Shown: in pieces, positions 13,979 to 22,617 of the stretch
Layout: each line of letters opens with the position of its first letter
Position numbering within the stretch: position 1 is the stretch's first letter
Origin: Bacteroidia bacterium
GTDB lineage: Bacteria > Bacteroidota > Bacteroidia > Chitinophagales > BACL12
Reading direction: 5' to 3'
DNA length: 36,749 nucleotides
NCBI GenBank assembly: GCA_030432405.1
Contig: JAUIHG010000010.1
Span: 1 to 36,749, forward strand
Program-made: the position numbers and the translations under genes
The notes under the pieces: model-generated
What the model was told of the DNA's origin: nothing
Databases searched by the model: none
The model's input: only the letters and a program-made list of their open reading frames with translations

Positions 13979-15142
13979 TCAGTCCTTCCACTCCGCCAGG
14001 AACACGTTGGTGTCCCGGGTGCCGCCGTTGTTGCGGTTGGAGGAGAAAAGCAGGTGCTTGCCGTCGCGGCTGAACATGGCAAAGGAGTCGAAGGCCTTGT
14101 CGAAGCTCACCTGCTCCAGGCCCGTGCCGTCGGTGTTGATCAGAAAGAGGTTGAAGGGAAAACCGCCGGTGTGGTGGTTGGAGCTGAAGATGATGCGCTT
14201 GCCATCCGGGTGCATGTAGGGCGCCCAATTGGCCCCGCCCAGATCGGTGATCTGGCGCAGTTCAGAGCCGTCCACCTTGCACATGTACAGTTCCATGGCC
14301 ATCGGCTTGACCAGGCCCTGGTCGAGCAGCGCTTTGTATTCGGCAATGGCCGAGTCGGTTTTGGGCCGGGAAGCGCGGAAAATCAGGTGTTCGCCGTCCG
14401 GCGAAAAAAACGCCCCGCCATCGTAGCCCAGTCCATCGGTCACGCGGCGCACGTCCGAACCGTCCGGCTTGCAGGTGTACAGGTCGATGTCGCCGTCGCG
14501 GGTGGAAGTGAAAACCATCAGGCTGCCGTCCGGCGACATGGTGGCCTCGGCATCGTAAAAATCGTTGTCCGTCAGGCGCGTGCGGTTGCTGCCGTCGCGG
14601 TCGGCCGTGTAGAGCTCCATGGTGGAATACAGCGGCCAGACGTAGCCCATGCTGCGGTCCGGTTCGGGCGGGCAATCGGCACCCCCGTGGCGGGTGGAGG
14701 CGTAGACAATGCGTTGGTCGTCGTCCAGGAAATAGGCGCAGGTGGTGCGGCCTTCCCCACTGGATACCGCGCGCAGGTCCAGGGGCTGGGGGTTGGCCTT
14801 GTCCAGGGGGCTCCAGAAAATGCGGTCGCAGGGCAGGCCGTTGGCCTTGTCGGTTTTCTGCAGCACCACGGCATCCTCTTCGGCGGCCCAATAACATTCC
14901 GCGTTTTCCCCGCCGTTGGTCAGCATGGTGATGGCGCCAAAATGCGTTTCGCCTTCCAGGCGAAGGCCTTCTGAAGTCCCTTCATCCCCGGCTCCGTGTT
15001 CGTGCGCTGCTGCACCGTGTGCATCCCCATGGTCGGTGTGAGCGTCGTCTTCGCCGGAAGGCGTACAGGCGGAAAAAAGGGACACGCCGAGTACCAGCGC
15101 CATGCTGCAAACGGGAAAGGACAAGCGGGTAAGGGCAAGCAT
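13979..15142 (-). CDS. TolB-like (PD40) beta-propeller lipoprotein
   Basis: Protein of 387 residues. The signal peptide ends in S-L-F-S-A-C with Cys26. The ATG at 15142 was chosen from this and from the promoter element 47 nt upstream. Residues 27-56 are a low-complexity Asp/His/Ala/Gly linker (seven His in 23 residues) that could bind metal. The rest is a propeller of PD40 repeats with the motif S-P-D-G-x-x-x-x-F-x-S-x-R (e.g. MSPDGSLMVFTSTRDGDIDLY, FSPDGEHLIFRASRP, HPDGKRIIFSSNH, FSRDGKHLLFSSNRN). TolB-like propellers mediate protein contacts in the envelope, but no tol/pal genes are nearby, so the partner is unknown. Two copies of the dispersed palindrome, one perfect and one degenerate, lie in the N-terminal linker region. 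Transcribed alone, with its own terminator. Confidence 0.88.
   Translation of the reverse strand: MLALTRLSFPVCSMALVLGVSLFSACTPSGEDDAHTDHGDAHGAAAHEHGAGDEGTSEGLRLEGETHFGAITMLTNGGENAECYWAAEEDAVVLQKTDKANGLPCDRIFWSPLDKANPQPLDLRAVSSGEGRTTCAYFLDDDQRIVYASTRHGGADCPPEPDRSMGYVWPLYSTMELYTADRDGSNRTRLTDNDFYDAEATMSPDGSLMVFTSTRDGDIDLYTCKPDGSDVRRVTDGLGYDGGAFFSPDGEHLIFRASRPKTDSAIAEYKALLDQGLVKPMAMELYMCKVDGSELRQITDLGGANWAPYMHPDGKRIIFSSNHHTGGFPFNLFLINTDGTGLEQVSFDKAFDSFAMFSRDGKHLLFSSNRNNGGTRDTNVFLAEWKD
14948..14964. repeat. TTCGCC palindrome in the N-terminal linker of the TolB-like gene
   Basis: TTCGCC-TTCCA-GGCGAA, perfect arms, read in the gene as R-L-E-G-E between the His-rich linker and the propeller. A degenerate copy, TTCGCC-GGAA-GGCGTA, lies at 15050-15065 next to the lipobox and encodes P-S-G-E. 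Confidence 0.6.
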
Positions 15143-15188
15143 TGGAAGGGATTTAGGGCAGCGGAACTGCGGTGCCAAAAAAGTGCGG

Positions 15189-15196
15189 CAAAACTA
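15189..15196 (-). promoter_or_regulatory. Promoter -7 element of the TolB-like gene (TAGTTTTG)
   Basis: TAGTTTTG on the minus strand matches TAnnTTTG. It lies about 47 nt upstream of the chosen ATG and supports that start. Confidence 0.6.
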
Positions 15197-15385
15197 GCCT
15201 TCCATCGGAGAAGAAAATGCCGCCGAGGGTCCCTGCCGCGGCCAAAGCGGTCCGGATGCGCATCCCTGACGTTTCCATGACAATTGCCCTCCGCACAGCG
15301 CCTTCTTGACCGATGCATGGGCACCCGCAAATCACGCCGCATGCAGGCCACGCCTACCGCCAAAATGGCCGACCTTTGTGCGCTC

Positions 15386-16462
15386 ATGCTCCAAGGGGTT
15401 GCCATAAAAACGGGCCAATTCGGCCTGGCCATTCGCCAGATCGGCATCCTGATGCTTCTGCTGGTGCTGGGCATTGGCTGCCGCTCCGAAGGGCGCACGG
15501 ATGCGGACACCCAGGGTACCGAACAGCCGTCTGCCGGCCAAGCGTCCGAAGACGCCTCGCCCCTGGTCACGCGCCTCAGCGAGCGCATTCTGGAAAACCC
15601 CAACGACCCGACCCTGTATTTCCGCCGCGGGGTGGCCTTCCGGGCCTACAACAACCAGGCGGCCCTGAGCGATTTCAAGCGGGCCTGGCAGCTGGATTCC
15701 ACCAGCCCGGACCATGCGCTTGGCCTGGCCGAACAGTACTTCGAGATGAACCAGAGCAGGGCGGCCATGGGGGTGTTGAGCGGATGGCTGCAGCACAACA
15801 GCCCGGACCCGGAGGTGCTTCGGGCCTTCGCCGACATGGCGCTCTATACCCGCCAATACGACGTGGCCGTCGGTGCCCTGAACCGGCTGCTGCAAATGGA
15901 CCGCTACGATGCGGAGCTCTATTACTGGAAAGCCCGCAACCAGCGCCTGAAGGGCGATACTGCCCTGGCGGTATCCAGCTACCAGACGGCTATCGAGCTG
16001 GATCCGGAACTGGAGCCCGCCTACCTGGAGCTGGGCGTCATGCTCGCCGCCTCCGGCGATGAACGCGGCCTGCGCTACCTGGAAAACGTCCTGGCCATGA
16101 ACGACTCGAGCCTTGTGGCGCGCTACCAGATCGCCAAATTTCACCAGGATCAGGGGCACTTTGCCGATGCGGTGGACGGCTACGAGGCATTGGTGCGCTT
16201 GGACCCGCAAAACAGCGATGCCCTCTACAACCTGGGTACCATCTGGTACGGTGCGGATTCGCTGGAAAAAGCGCTCCGCCTGTTCGACCTCAGTGTGCGC
16301 GTGGACCCGGCCCGGGCCATGGCGCATTATGCCAAGGGCTTGACCGCCCATGCGCTCGGCCGCAAGGAAGAAGCCCTGCGCTTCACCCGCCAGGCCCTCA
16401 ACCTGGACCCGGAACTGGAGCCGGCTCTGGAGCTATTCCGCCAACTGGAAGGCGCACCCTGA
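15386..16462 (+). CDS. TPR-repeat lipoprotein
   Basis: Protein of 358 residues from the ATG at 15386. ATGs at 15317, 15341 and 15365 would give a longer N-region and cannot be excluded. The signal peptide core [10 protein letters not shown] ends in L-G-I-G-C with Cys32. After a short acidic linker come at least seven tetratricopeptide repeats through to the C-terminus, with the usual A-x-x-x-Y/F and L-x-P spacing (e.g. [77 protein letters not shown]). TPR lipoproteins act as docking scaffolds in the envelope, for example in gliding, secretion or outer-membrane assembly, but nothing here identifies the partner. GACCTTTG at 15371-15378, one mismatch from the -7 consensus, lies just before the chosen ATG. 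thrS starts 80 nt downstream. Confidence 0.88.
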   Translation: MLQGVAIKTGQFGLAIRQIGILMLLLVLGIGCRSEGRTDADTQGTEQPSAGQASEDASPLVTRLSERILENPNDPTLYFRRGVAFRAYNNQAALSDFKRAWQLDSTSPDHALGLAEQYFEMNQSRAAMGVLSGWLQHNSPDPEVLRAFADMALYTRQYDVAVGALNRLLQMDRYDAELYYWKARNQRLKGDTALAVSSYQTAIELDPELEPAYLELGVMLAASGDERGLRYLENVLAMNDSSLVARYQIAKFHQDQGHFADAVDGYEALVRLDPQNSDALYNLGTIWYGADSLEKALRLFDLSVRVDPARAMAHYAKGLTAHALGRKEEALRFTRQALNLDPELEPALELFRQLEGAP

Positions 16463-16541
16463 GCAGCGGCAGGCCCAATCCGCTACGTCCCGGCATTCAA
16501 CCATCGACATCCCAAACACTCCGCAGCAGCTCAACCCGGCC

Positions 16542-18479
16542 ATGGCAACGATCAACATCACCCTCCCCGACGGCGCCGTCCGCGAAGTCGAAGCCGGTTC
16601 CTCGGCCCTCGACGTGGCCAAAGGCATCCATCCCGGCCTGGCCAAACGCGTATTGGCCGCCGAAGTGGACGGACAGGTTCAGGACGCGTTTCGTCCGTTG
16701 GACAAGGACGTTTCCCTCAAACTGCTGACCTGGGACGACAAAGGCGGCCAGTCCACCTTCTGGCACTCCACCGCCCACCTGATGGCCGAAGCCCTCGAGG
16801 AACTTTACCCCGGTGTACGCCTGGGCATCGGCCCGCCCATTGAAACGGGCTTCTATTACGACATCGACCTGGGCGACCGCGTCCTGCGCGAAGAGGATCT
16901 GCCCAAGATCGAGGCCAAGATGAAGGAGCTGGCCAGGCAGAAAAACCGCTATACGCGCCGCGAGGTGCCCAAGGCGGAGGCCGAAGCCTACTACCAGGAA
17001 AAGGGCGACCCTTACAAGCTGGAACTGATTGCCGATTTGCCGGACGGCGAAATCACTTTCTATACGCAGGGCGGTTTCACCGACCTCTGCCGCGGTCCCC
17101 ACATTCCGGACACGGGCCACATCAAGGCCTTCAAGCTGCTCAACATCGCCGGGGCCTACTGGCGCGGCGACGAAAACCGCCAGCAGCTCACCCGCATCTA
17201 CGGCGTGAGCTTCCCCAAGGCCACCATGCTCGAAGAGCACCTCGAACTGCTCGAGGAGGCCAAAAAGCGGGACCACCGCCGGCTGGGTCAGGAACTCGGC
17301 CTGTTCACTTTCAGCCAGAAGGTGGGCGCCGGCCTGCCGCTGTGGCTGCCCAAAGGCACCCAGGTCCGCAACCTGCTGGAAAACTTCCTGCGCGAGGAAC
17401 AGGTCAAACGCGGCTACCAACCCGTGGTCACGCCCCACATCGGCAAGAAAGAGCTCTACGTCACCTCCGGGCATTACGCCAAGTATGGCGAAGACTCCTT
17501 CCAACCCATCCACACCCCCCGCGAGGACGAGGAGTTCCTCCTCAAGCCGATGAACTGCCCGCACCACTGCGAGATCTACGCCCACTCCCCCACCTCCTAC
17601 CGGGACCTGCCCGTGCGGATTGCGGAGTTCGGCACGGTCTACCGCTACGAGCAGAGCGGGGAGCTGCACGGCCTTACGCGCGTGCGCGGCTTCACCCAGG
17701 ACGACGCGCACATCTTCTGCACCAAGGAGCAGGTCAAGGACGAGTTCAAGGACGTCATCGACCTCACCCTGCTCGTGCTGCGCAAACTGGGTTTTGAGGA
17801 CTACACCGCCCAGGTCTCCATCCGGGACCCGGAAAACCCCGGGAAATACATCGGAGACCCTGCCCTGTGGGATCGCGCGGAGCGCGAAATCCAGGAAGCC
17901 GCCGACGAAATGGGCCTGACCACCACCGTGGTCGAGGGCGAAGCGGCCTTCTACGGTCCCAAGCTGGACTTCATGGTCAAGGACGCGCTGAAGCGTTCCT
18001 GGCAGTTGGGCACCATCCAGGTGGACTACACGCTGCCCGAGCGCTTTGAGCTGGAATACGTGGGCGCGGACAACGAAAAGCACCGTCCGGTGATGATCCA
18101 CCGTGCGCCCTTCGGCTCCTTTGAGCGTTTCCTGGGCGTGCTCATCGAACACCTGGGCGGCAATTTCCCGCTCTGGCTGGCCCCCGACCAGGTGGCCATT
18201 CTGCCCATCTCCGACAAAGTGGCCGATTACGCCGCCCAAACGGCCGCGGAACTGAAGCGGCACGGTTTTCGTTGTTTTGTGGACGAACGCAACGAAAAGA
18301 TCGGGCGCAAGATTCGCGACAACGAAGTGCGGAAAATACCGTATATGTTGGTTGTGGGCGAACAGGAAGCCGCTTCGGGCCAGGTTGCTGTTCGCCGGCA
18401 CGGCGAAGGCGACCAGGGCAGCATGACGATGGAGGCCTTTATCCACCATCTGCAAGAAGCCCTCGATCAGGACGCCTAA
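16542..18479 (+). CDS. thrS: Threonine-tRNA ligase
   Basis: Protein of 645 residues, the full usual length. It charges tRNA-Thr in the cytoplasm. Domains in order: N-terminal TGS domain (about 1-62), second additional/editing domain with [11 protein letters not shown] and the L-C-R-G-P-H-I segment, then the class II catalytic core with the zinc-site residues Cys in M-N-C-P-H-H, His in Q-D-D-A-H-I-F and His in M-I-H-R-A-P-F-G-S, and the anticodon-binding domain at about 540-645. The start ATG at 16542 gives [11 protein letters not shown], a normal TGS start. It heads the thrS-infC-rpmI-rplT cluster. The segment R-R-H-G-E-G near the C-terminus coincides with a TTCGCC-type palindrome (18391-18407), but the protein length is normal there. 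Confidence 0.98.
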   Translation: MATINITLPDGAVREVEAGSSALDVAKGIHPGLAKRVLAAEVDGQVQDAFRPLDKDVSLKLLTWDDKGGQSTFWHSTAHLMAEALEELYPGVRLGIGPPIETGFYYDIDLGDRVLREEDLPKIEAKMKELARQKNRYTRREVPKAEAEAYYQEKGDPYKLELIADLPDGEITFYTQGGFTDLCRGPHIPDTGHIKAFKLLNIAGAYWRGDENRQQLTRIYGVSFPKATMLEEHLELLEEAKKRDHRRLGQELGLFTFSQKVGAGLPLWLPKGTQVRNLLENFLREEQVKRGYQPVVTPHIGKKELYVTSGHYAKYGEDSFQPIHTPREDEEFLLKPMNCPHHCEIYAHSPTSYRDLPVRIAEFGTVYRYEQSGELHGLTRVRGFTQDDAHIFCTKEQVKDEFKDVIDLTLLVLRKLGFEDYTAQVSIRDPENPGKYIGDPALWDRAEREIQEAADEMGLTTTVVEGEAAFYGPKLDFMVKDALKRSWQLGTIQVDYTLPERFELEYVGADNEKHRPVMIHRAPFGSFERFLGVLIEHLGGNFPLWLAPDQVAILPISDKVADYAAQTAAELKRHGFRCFVDERNEKIGRKIRDNEVRKIPYMLVVGEQEAASGQVAVRRHGEGDQGSMTMEAFIHHLQEALDQDA

Positions 18480-18532
18480 GTCGGCCTCCAATCCCGATCT
18501 TCACGCCCATTCATTCACCAAGCACCCGCTCA

Positions 18533-19243
18533 TTGCAAAGAAAAAGGAAAGGCTTCCGGCGCGCGCCGAACCCTAAATACCAGTACAAGACCAACCGGCA
18601 AATTCGCCACCAGACTGTACGCCTGGTCGGCGACAACGTTGAACCCGGCGTATACGATATCCGGGATGCGCAGCGCAAAGCCAACGAATTGGGACTTGAT
18701 CTCGTGGAGATAACGGCCAAAGCCGATCCCCCGGTCTGCCAGATCGTGGACTTCAACAAGTTCCTCTACGAGAAGAAAAAGAAGCAAAAGGAGCTCAAGG
18801 CCAAACAGGTCAAGACGGTGGTCAAGGAGATCCGCTTCACACCAAACACCGACGACCACGACTTTGACTTCAAGGCCAAACACGCCGAGAAGTTTCTCGA
18901 GGACGGCAACAAGGTGAAGATCTTCGTGCAGTTCCGGGGACGGAACATCGTTTTCAAGGACCGCGGGGAAATGATCCTGCTGCGTTTTGCCCAGCGTCTG
19001 GAAGATCTGGGCGTGCCCGAGCAGATGCCCCAGCAGGAAGGCCGCCGCATGTTCATGTTCCTGGCGCCCAAAAAGACCGCCAAGGGCCGCAAGAGCAAAT
19101 CGGTGGATACCAGCGATTCGCCGAATGCGCCCAAAGCGCAGGAGGCTCCCAAGGAATCGGCCAAACCCGCCGCCAGCAAGGCAGAGGCACCCGCGGAGCA
19201 ACCTGCTGAAAAGCCGGCCGAGCAGAAGGAGTCGGCCGAATAG
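18533..19243 (+). CDS. infC: Translation initiation factor IF-3 with C-terminal extension
   Basis: IF-3 binds the 30S subunit and checks start-codon pairing. From TTG 18533 the protein has 236 residues: IF3 N-domain about 18-87 (Y-K-T-N-R-Q-I-R, then [18 protein letters not shown]), lysine-rich linker, and IF3 C-domain about 95-180 ([33 protein letters not shown]). No ATG lies in frame before the N-domain. The candidates are TTG 18533 or ATT 18509, which fits the known rule that infC uses a poor start codon and is autoregulated by IF-3. Residues 181-236 are an Ala/Pro/Lys/Glu tail absent from typical 180-residue IF-3, probably disordered. It lies 53 nt after thrS and before rpmI. Confidence 0.95.
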   Translation: MQRKRKGFRRAPNPKYQYKTNRQIRHQTVRLVGDNVEPGVYDIRDAQRKANELGLDLVEITAKADPPVCQIVDFNKFLYEKKKKQKELKAKQVKTVVKEIRFTPNTDDHDFDFKAKHAEKFLEDGNKVKIFVQFRGRNIVFKDRGEMILLRFAQRLEDLGVPEQMPQQEGRRMFMFLAPKKTAKGRKSKSVDTSDSPNAPKAQEAPKESAKPAASKAEAPAEQPAEKPAEQKESAE

Positions 19244-19316
19244 GCCGATTTCCCCCATTCTGGATGGTACAGGGCATTTTTTGCCCATAGGGCCTGGCAA
19301 ATGCTGGGCGAAATCC

Positions 19317-19324
19317 TATCTTTG
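19317..19324 (+). promoter_or_regulatory. Promoter -7 element before rpmI (TATCTTTG)
   Basis: TATCTTTG matches TAnnTTTG exactly and ends 21 nt before the rpmI ATG. It suggests that the ribosomal protein genes have their own promoter in addition to read-through from thrS-infC. Confidence 0.65.
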
Positions 19325-19345
19325 CCCACCCCAAAAGGGTCCGCT

Positions 19346-19543
19346 ATGCCCAAGATGAAAACCAACTCGAGCGCCAAGAAGCGGTTCAAACTGACCGGCT
19401 CGGGAAAGGTCAAGCGCAACCACGCGTTTAAGCGCCACATCCTGACCAAGAAGTCCAAGAAGCGCAAGCTGCGCCTCCGCCACACCGCGCTCGTGCATCC
19501 GGCCGATGAAGCAAACGTCAAGCGCATGCTCTGCATCGCTTAA
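19346..19543 (+). CDS. rpmI: 50S ribosomal protein L35
   Basis: Protein of 65 residues, the normal length for bacterial L35, very basic. It starts [14 protein letters not shown] and contains the family core [14 protein letters not shown] and the segment L-R-H-T-A-L-V. It binds 23S rRNA in the large subunit. The ATG at 19346 is preferred over an upstream in-frame TTG/ATG region because the protein then matches the family exactly. It lies between infC and rplT in the usual order. Confidence 0.97.
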   Translation: MPKMKTNSSAKKRFKLTGSGKVKRNHAFKRHILTKKSKKRKLRLRHTALVHPADEANVKRMLCIA

Positions 19544-19609
19544 GGCACCTTGCTCCGGTCCGCATTCCGCGCTTGCAACAGCGCATTTCAGACAGCGTTT
19601 ACTGAACGC

Positions 19610-19626
19610 GGCTCCTCTCGGGAGCC
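19610..19626 (+). promoter_or_regulatory. Hairpin just upstream of rplT
   Basis: GGCTCC-TCTCG-GGAGCC in the 98-nt rpmI-rplT spacer, ending 15 nt before the rplT ATG. L20 is known to repress its own operon through mRNA structures in other bacteria, so this hairpin is a candidate regulatory element. The structure is short and the role is only inferred. Confidence 0.35.
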
Positions 19627-19641
19627 CCTACTTTCCGCAAC

Positions 19642-19989
19642 ATGCCCAGATCTGTAAACTCCGTAGCCTCCCGCCAGCGCCGCAAGAAGATCCTTAAGCA
19701 GGCCAAAGGCTATTTCGGACGCCGCAAAAACGTCTATACGGTTGCCAAGAATGCCGTGGAACGCGGCATGCAGTATTCCTACCGCGACCGCCGCAACAAA
19801 AAGCGCGAATTCCGCGCCTTGTGGATCACCCGCATTAATGCTGCTGCCCGTCAGGAAGGCATGTCCTACTCCACGTTGATGCATGGTCTGGCGCAGAAAG
19901 AGATTTCGATCAACCGCAAAGCCCTGGCCGACCTGGCCACCAACAATCCCGATGCGTTCAAAGCCATCGTGGAACAGGTCAAGGGTTGA
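19642..19989 (+). CDS. rplT: 50S ribosomal protein L20
   Basis: Protein of 115 residues, normal length. It starts [19 protein letters not shown] and has the L20 signature [11 protein letters not shown], then [21 protein letters not shown]. The basic N-terminal helix threads into 23S rRNA during early assembly of the large subunit. It is the last gene of the cluster and is closed by the terminator at 20067-20101. Confidence 0.98.
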   Translation: MPRSVNSVASRQRRKKILKQAKGYFGRRKNVYTVAKNAVERGMQYSYRDRRNKKREFRALWITRINAAARQEGMSYSTLMHGLAQKEISINRKALADLATNNPDAFKAIVEQVKG

Positions 19990-20066
19990 TCACGGCCTCG
20001 GATTCGTAGGGTACCTTCCACTGCTCCCCTACGACACCGCTAGAGCCTCCACTACAGCCATTGCAC

Positions 20067-20101
20067 AAAAAGGGTTTCCGGTCATGCCGGAAGCCCTTTT
20101 T
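20067..20101. terminator. Bidirectional terminator after rplT
   Basis: AAAAAGGGTTTCCGG / CCGGAAGCCCTTTTT, a 15-bp stem with one G-T pair and a 5-nt loop, with T-runs on both strands. It serves rplT and the converging minus-strand gene that ends at 20135. Confidence 0.93.
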
Positions 20102-20134
20102 GCATTGGTGCATGGGCTCAAATCCCCTGGTGCG

Positions 20135-21814
20135 CTAACGGCGCCCGGGCGGCACGACCCAGACTTCCAGGATCGGGGGCTGGGCAAACCGTCCATCCGC
20201 GGCCGCCTTGCCACCGTTTGATGGTGCAGCATCCGCCTTCGTGTCCGGCCCCAGAAGCAGTTCCCACAAGGGGTATTTGCGGTCGGCCGGCATGGCATCG
20301 GCGTCGGTCTTGTGCAGCAGCAACCAACCGCCCTTGGAGGCCTTTTCGCCAGCCTTGGCGGCCATGCTGCCGTCGGCCATGGGGAATTGCCCCTGCATCC
20401 GGTAGTCTTCACCCAGCCATTCCAGCAATTGCTCGGCCAGACGCTGTGCACAGGCAGCCTGAATGGGGTTTTCCGACCCGGGGCAAAGCGGTACGCTGAA
20501 GCCCGCAGCTCCGGGAATGCCGGACACCGTGGAAGACAACAGGCTGCTGTCCAGGGGGTTGGCCTGGGGAGGTACCAGGGCACGGCGCTGTTTCGCCGCA
20601 GGCGAAAGCAATACCCAGTCCATGGCGGCATTGCTCTGCAGTGCGCGGACGTGCTGGGGCCAGGCGGTTTCCGGTGCAAAGGGCGTCAGCAGGGAAGGCG
20701 GCACGGAACCCTGCATGAAGGGTTGGTGCAGCAGGGTGATGCCGGTCAGCTGGCTGGAATCCGCACTTTGGGTGGCAATCAGGGCCAGGCCCGGCAACAT
20801 GGGTGTGGTGTAAATGTGGTTGGTGCCCGAGGCGCCTGCGCCCTGGCTTTGCAACCGGGTCCAATAGCTTGGAAGGGCAAACTCGGACCAGGCGCTGTTG
20901 CAGGTATAGCCATACGGCAGTGGACCGGTGTAGCGGTAGCCTTCGGCTTCGGACCAAACGCCGCTGACCAGGGCAATCCAACCCGAGGCGGCCGCTACCG
21001 ACAAGCCCTGGTCCGGGGCCACTACGGCAAAGGTTCCGCTGGCATAGCTGCCTTCGACCTTGCGCACGGCGTTGCGGTCCAGGTTCAGCACACGGCCCGC
21101 TGCATCCGGATGAAAGGTCGGCAGGCCGATCAGCTGAAACGCGGGCGGAAGGTCATCGGCCAGCAAGGCCATGGAAAACAGGGGTTGGGTACCCTTGGTA
21201 AAACTGCTGACCAGCAAACGCGCATAGGCCCTGGCGATGTGGATGACCGGGTAATCCCCCGCTGCATCCATGCCGGCTGCCTGGTCGGCCACGGCCGTCG
21301 GATCAAACAGCCAGGTTTCGTGTTGGCGACCGCCTTGTCCGCTGAGCAGCCTCAGGCGGTCCTTCGCCAGGCCATAGCGCGCCAAGGCTGCCCCGTTGGG
21401 TCGGGAGACCTTCCAGGCCATCTGTTGGTCCGCCTTTGTGGTGTTTCCGTCCGCTTCCTTGTCCGGCACAGCGTGCAGCTCGAAAGCCATGTCAAAATCG
21501 CTGTAGCGCAGGGACCAGCTGCGATCATCGGCAGCTATTTCGGCTTCTTCGGCATTCAATGGCTCCAAACGAAAACTGCCCATGGCACTGGGGCCCTCGA
21601 TGAGGGCATCGTCCTGAAGCGTTGTGGCGAGCTGCCCTTTAGTGTTGTGCGGTGCTGCCGGGGCAGGCGTTTCGCCGGAGGCGAAGGCAGGTCTTCCAAG
21701 GACCAGGGCAAGGCCAAGCATCAGGCACAGGCGCACGCCCAATGCACTGGGCTGGGAAAAGCCGTGGGATGCCCGGATGTCAGGGGGTGGGGCTTGGGGA
21801 GCGGGACAGGTCAT
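20135..21814 (-). CDS. Unrecognised exported protein
   Basis: Protein of 559 residues that I do not recognise. An N-terminal signal peptide with a long N-region has the core L-C-L-M-L-G-L-A-L-V-L-G and a likely cleavage at A-F-A before S-G-E-T-P. There is no lipobox and no later membrane helix. The mature protein is rich in Ala, Leu, Pro, Gly and Ser, with beta-type segments such as W-K-V-S-R-P-N-G and YRYTGPLPYGYTCNSAWSEF, few cysteines, and no repeat or catalytic motif I can name. Two perfect copies of the TTCGCC palindrome lie inside it, one exactly at the predicted signal-peptide junction and one at S-P-A-A-K near residue 407. It lies 125 nt downstream of yjbQ on the same strand and could be co-transcribed. 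A secreted or periplasmic protein of unknown role. Confidence 0.75.
   Translation of the reverse strand: MTCPAPQAPPPDIRASHGFSQPSALGVRLCLMLGLALVLGRPAFASGETPAPAAPHNTKGQLATTLQDDALIEGPSAMGSFRLEPLNAEEAEIAADDRSWSLRYSDFDMAFELHAVPDKEADGNTTKADQQMAWKVSRPNGAALARYGLAKDRLRLLSGQGGRQHETWLFDPTAVADQAAGMDAAGDYPVIHIARAYARLLVSSFTKGTQPLFSMALLADDLPPAFQLIGLPTFHPDAAGRVLNLDRNAVRKVEGSYASGTFAVVAPDQGLSVAAASGWIALVSGVWSEAEGYRYTGPLPYGYTCNSAWSEFALPSYWTRLQSQGAGASGTNHIYTTPMLPGLALIATQSADSSQLTGITLLHQPFMQGSVPPSLLTPFAPETAWPQHVRALQSNAAMDWVLLSPAAKQRRALVPPQANPLDSSLLSSTVSGIPGAAGFSVPLCPGSENPIQAACAQRLAEQLLEWLGEDYRMQGQFPMADGSMAAKAGEKASKGGWLLLHKTDADAMPADRKYPLWELLLGPDTKADAAPSNGGKAAADGRFAQPPILEVWVVPPGRR
20592..20606. repeat. TTCGCC palindrome inside the unrecognised exported protein gene
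   Basis: TTCGCC-GCA-GGCGAA, perfect arms (also flanked by T/A, making 7-bp arms), read as S-P-A-A-K in the protein. Confidence 0.65.
21671..21685. repeat. TTCGCC palindrome at the signal-peptide junction
   Basis: TTCGCC-GGA-GGCGAA, identical to the copy at 1260-1274. It encodes F-A-S-G-E across the predicted cleavage site of the exported protein. Confidence 0.7.
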
Positions 21815-21939
21815 GGGTACAGGGGCTTGGTGGACGGGATGGAAAGAGGGGGCGGGTACCGATGGGCGGTATCGATTGGGCTGTAAAGGGATGGGCGATG
21901 GCCGGTTGGCTTGGGGATACGACCGGGCAGTATGTGGCC

Positions 21940-22371
21940 TCAGGCATGGAGGCTCAGCAAGAGGCGGCGGCCGCCGCCGCGGTTGCGGAATTCACAGAGG
22001 TAAATGCCTTGCCAGGTACCCAACAATAGTCGGCCGTCCACGATGGGCAGGGAAACCGCATGGCCAACCAGGCTTGCCTTGACGTGGGCCGGCATGTCGT
22101 CCGGGCCTTCCATGGTGTGGGTATAGGCCGGATCGTTTTCGGGCACCAGGCGGTTGAAAATGGTTTCGTAATCCACCCGTACGGATGGATCGGCATTTTC
22201 GTTCACCGTCAGGCCCGCGGAGGTATGCAGGATGTGGGCATGGAAAAGACCCTGCTCCGGCCAATCCTCCACCGCATCCATCAGGCGCTCGGTGATGAGG
22301 TGGAAACCGCGCGGAAAGGGCGGCAATTGGAGGCGGACATGGCGGACCATAGGCGGCTTTGAAGTGGGCAT
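21940..22371 (-). CDS. YjbQ family protein (UPF0047)
   Basis: Protein of 143 residues from ATG 22371; ATG 22350 gives M-V-R-H-V-R-L and matches the family start slightly better. The family signature is clear: P-R-G-F-H-L-I-T-E-R near the N-terminus, ILHTSAGLTVNENADPSVR in the middle and LGTWQGIYLCEFRNRGGGR at the end, with the conserved histidines of the proposed metal site. E. coli YjbQ has a weak thiamine-phosphate-synthase side activity, but the physiological role of the family is unsettled. Divergent from the epimerase-CBS gene; a perfect dyad (22418-22435) lies between them. Confidence 0.92.
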   Translation of the reverse strand: MPTSKPPMVRHVRLQLPPFPRGFHLITERLMDAVEDWPEQGLFHAHILHTSAGLTVNENADPSVRVDYETIFNRLVPENDPAYTHTMEGPDDMPAHVKASLVGHAVSLPIVDGRLLLGTWQGIYLCEFRNRGGGRRLLLSLHA

Positions 22372-22417
22372 GCGGTCGGGTGCAAGGCCGCGCGTGCATA
22401 CCAGGGCATACAATCCG

Positions 22418-22435
22418 GCAAATTAGCCAATTTGC
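22418..22435. promoter_or_regulatory. Dyad between yjbQ and the epimerase-CBS gene
   Basis: GCAAATT-AGCC-AATTTGC, perfect 7-bp arms with a 4-bp spacer, in the divergent intergenic region about 50 nt upstream of yjbQ. It is a candidate operator. The minus strand also reads CTAATTTG here, close to but one base short of a -7 element. Confidence 0.5.
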
Positions 22436-22539
22436 TTGCGGTCCGCAGCGGCCCATAGGCCAGTCCATGGCCCGGCCTATGGGGGTGCATTCCTGCGCCT
22501 GCCAGGAGCAATGCGGGCCTCTGCTGCGGCTGTGGGGCG

Positions 22540-22547
22540 TATTTTTG
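22540..22547 (+). promoter_or_regulatory. Promoter -7 element of the epimerase-CBS operon (TATTTTTG)
   Basis: TATTTTTG matches TAnnTTTG and lies 71 nt upstream of the ATG at 22618. The same octamer in the same GCG context occurs before the ABC exporter gene at 30444. Confidence 0.55.
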
Positions 22548-22617
22548 GCCCCGGGCCATGCGGGGCAACAGCGCCCCTCGCCCGCTGCTCCGCGCGGTGT
22601 TTTGACGCCCTACCTCG

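Noticed and set aside
18391..18407. TTCGCC-type palindrome in thrS
   Set aside because: It lies in a normal-length conserved C-terminal segment of the synthetase; codon choice may explain it.
16497..18491. Long minus-strand open frame opposite thrS
   Set aside because: Antisense shadow of a conserved gene; no signature in the translated sequence.
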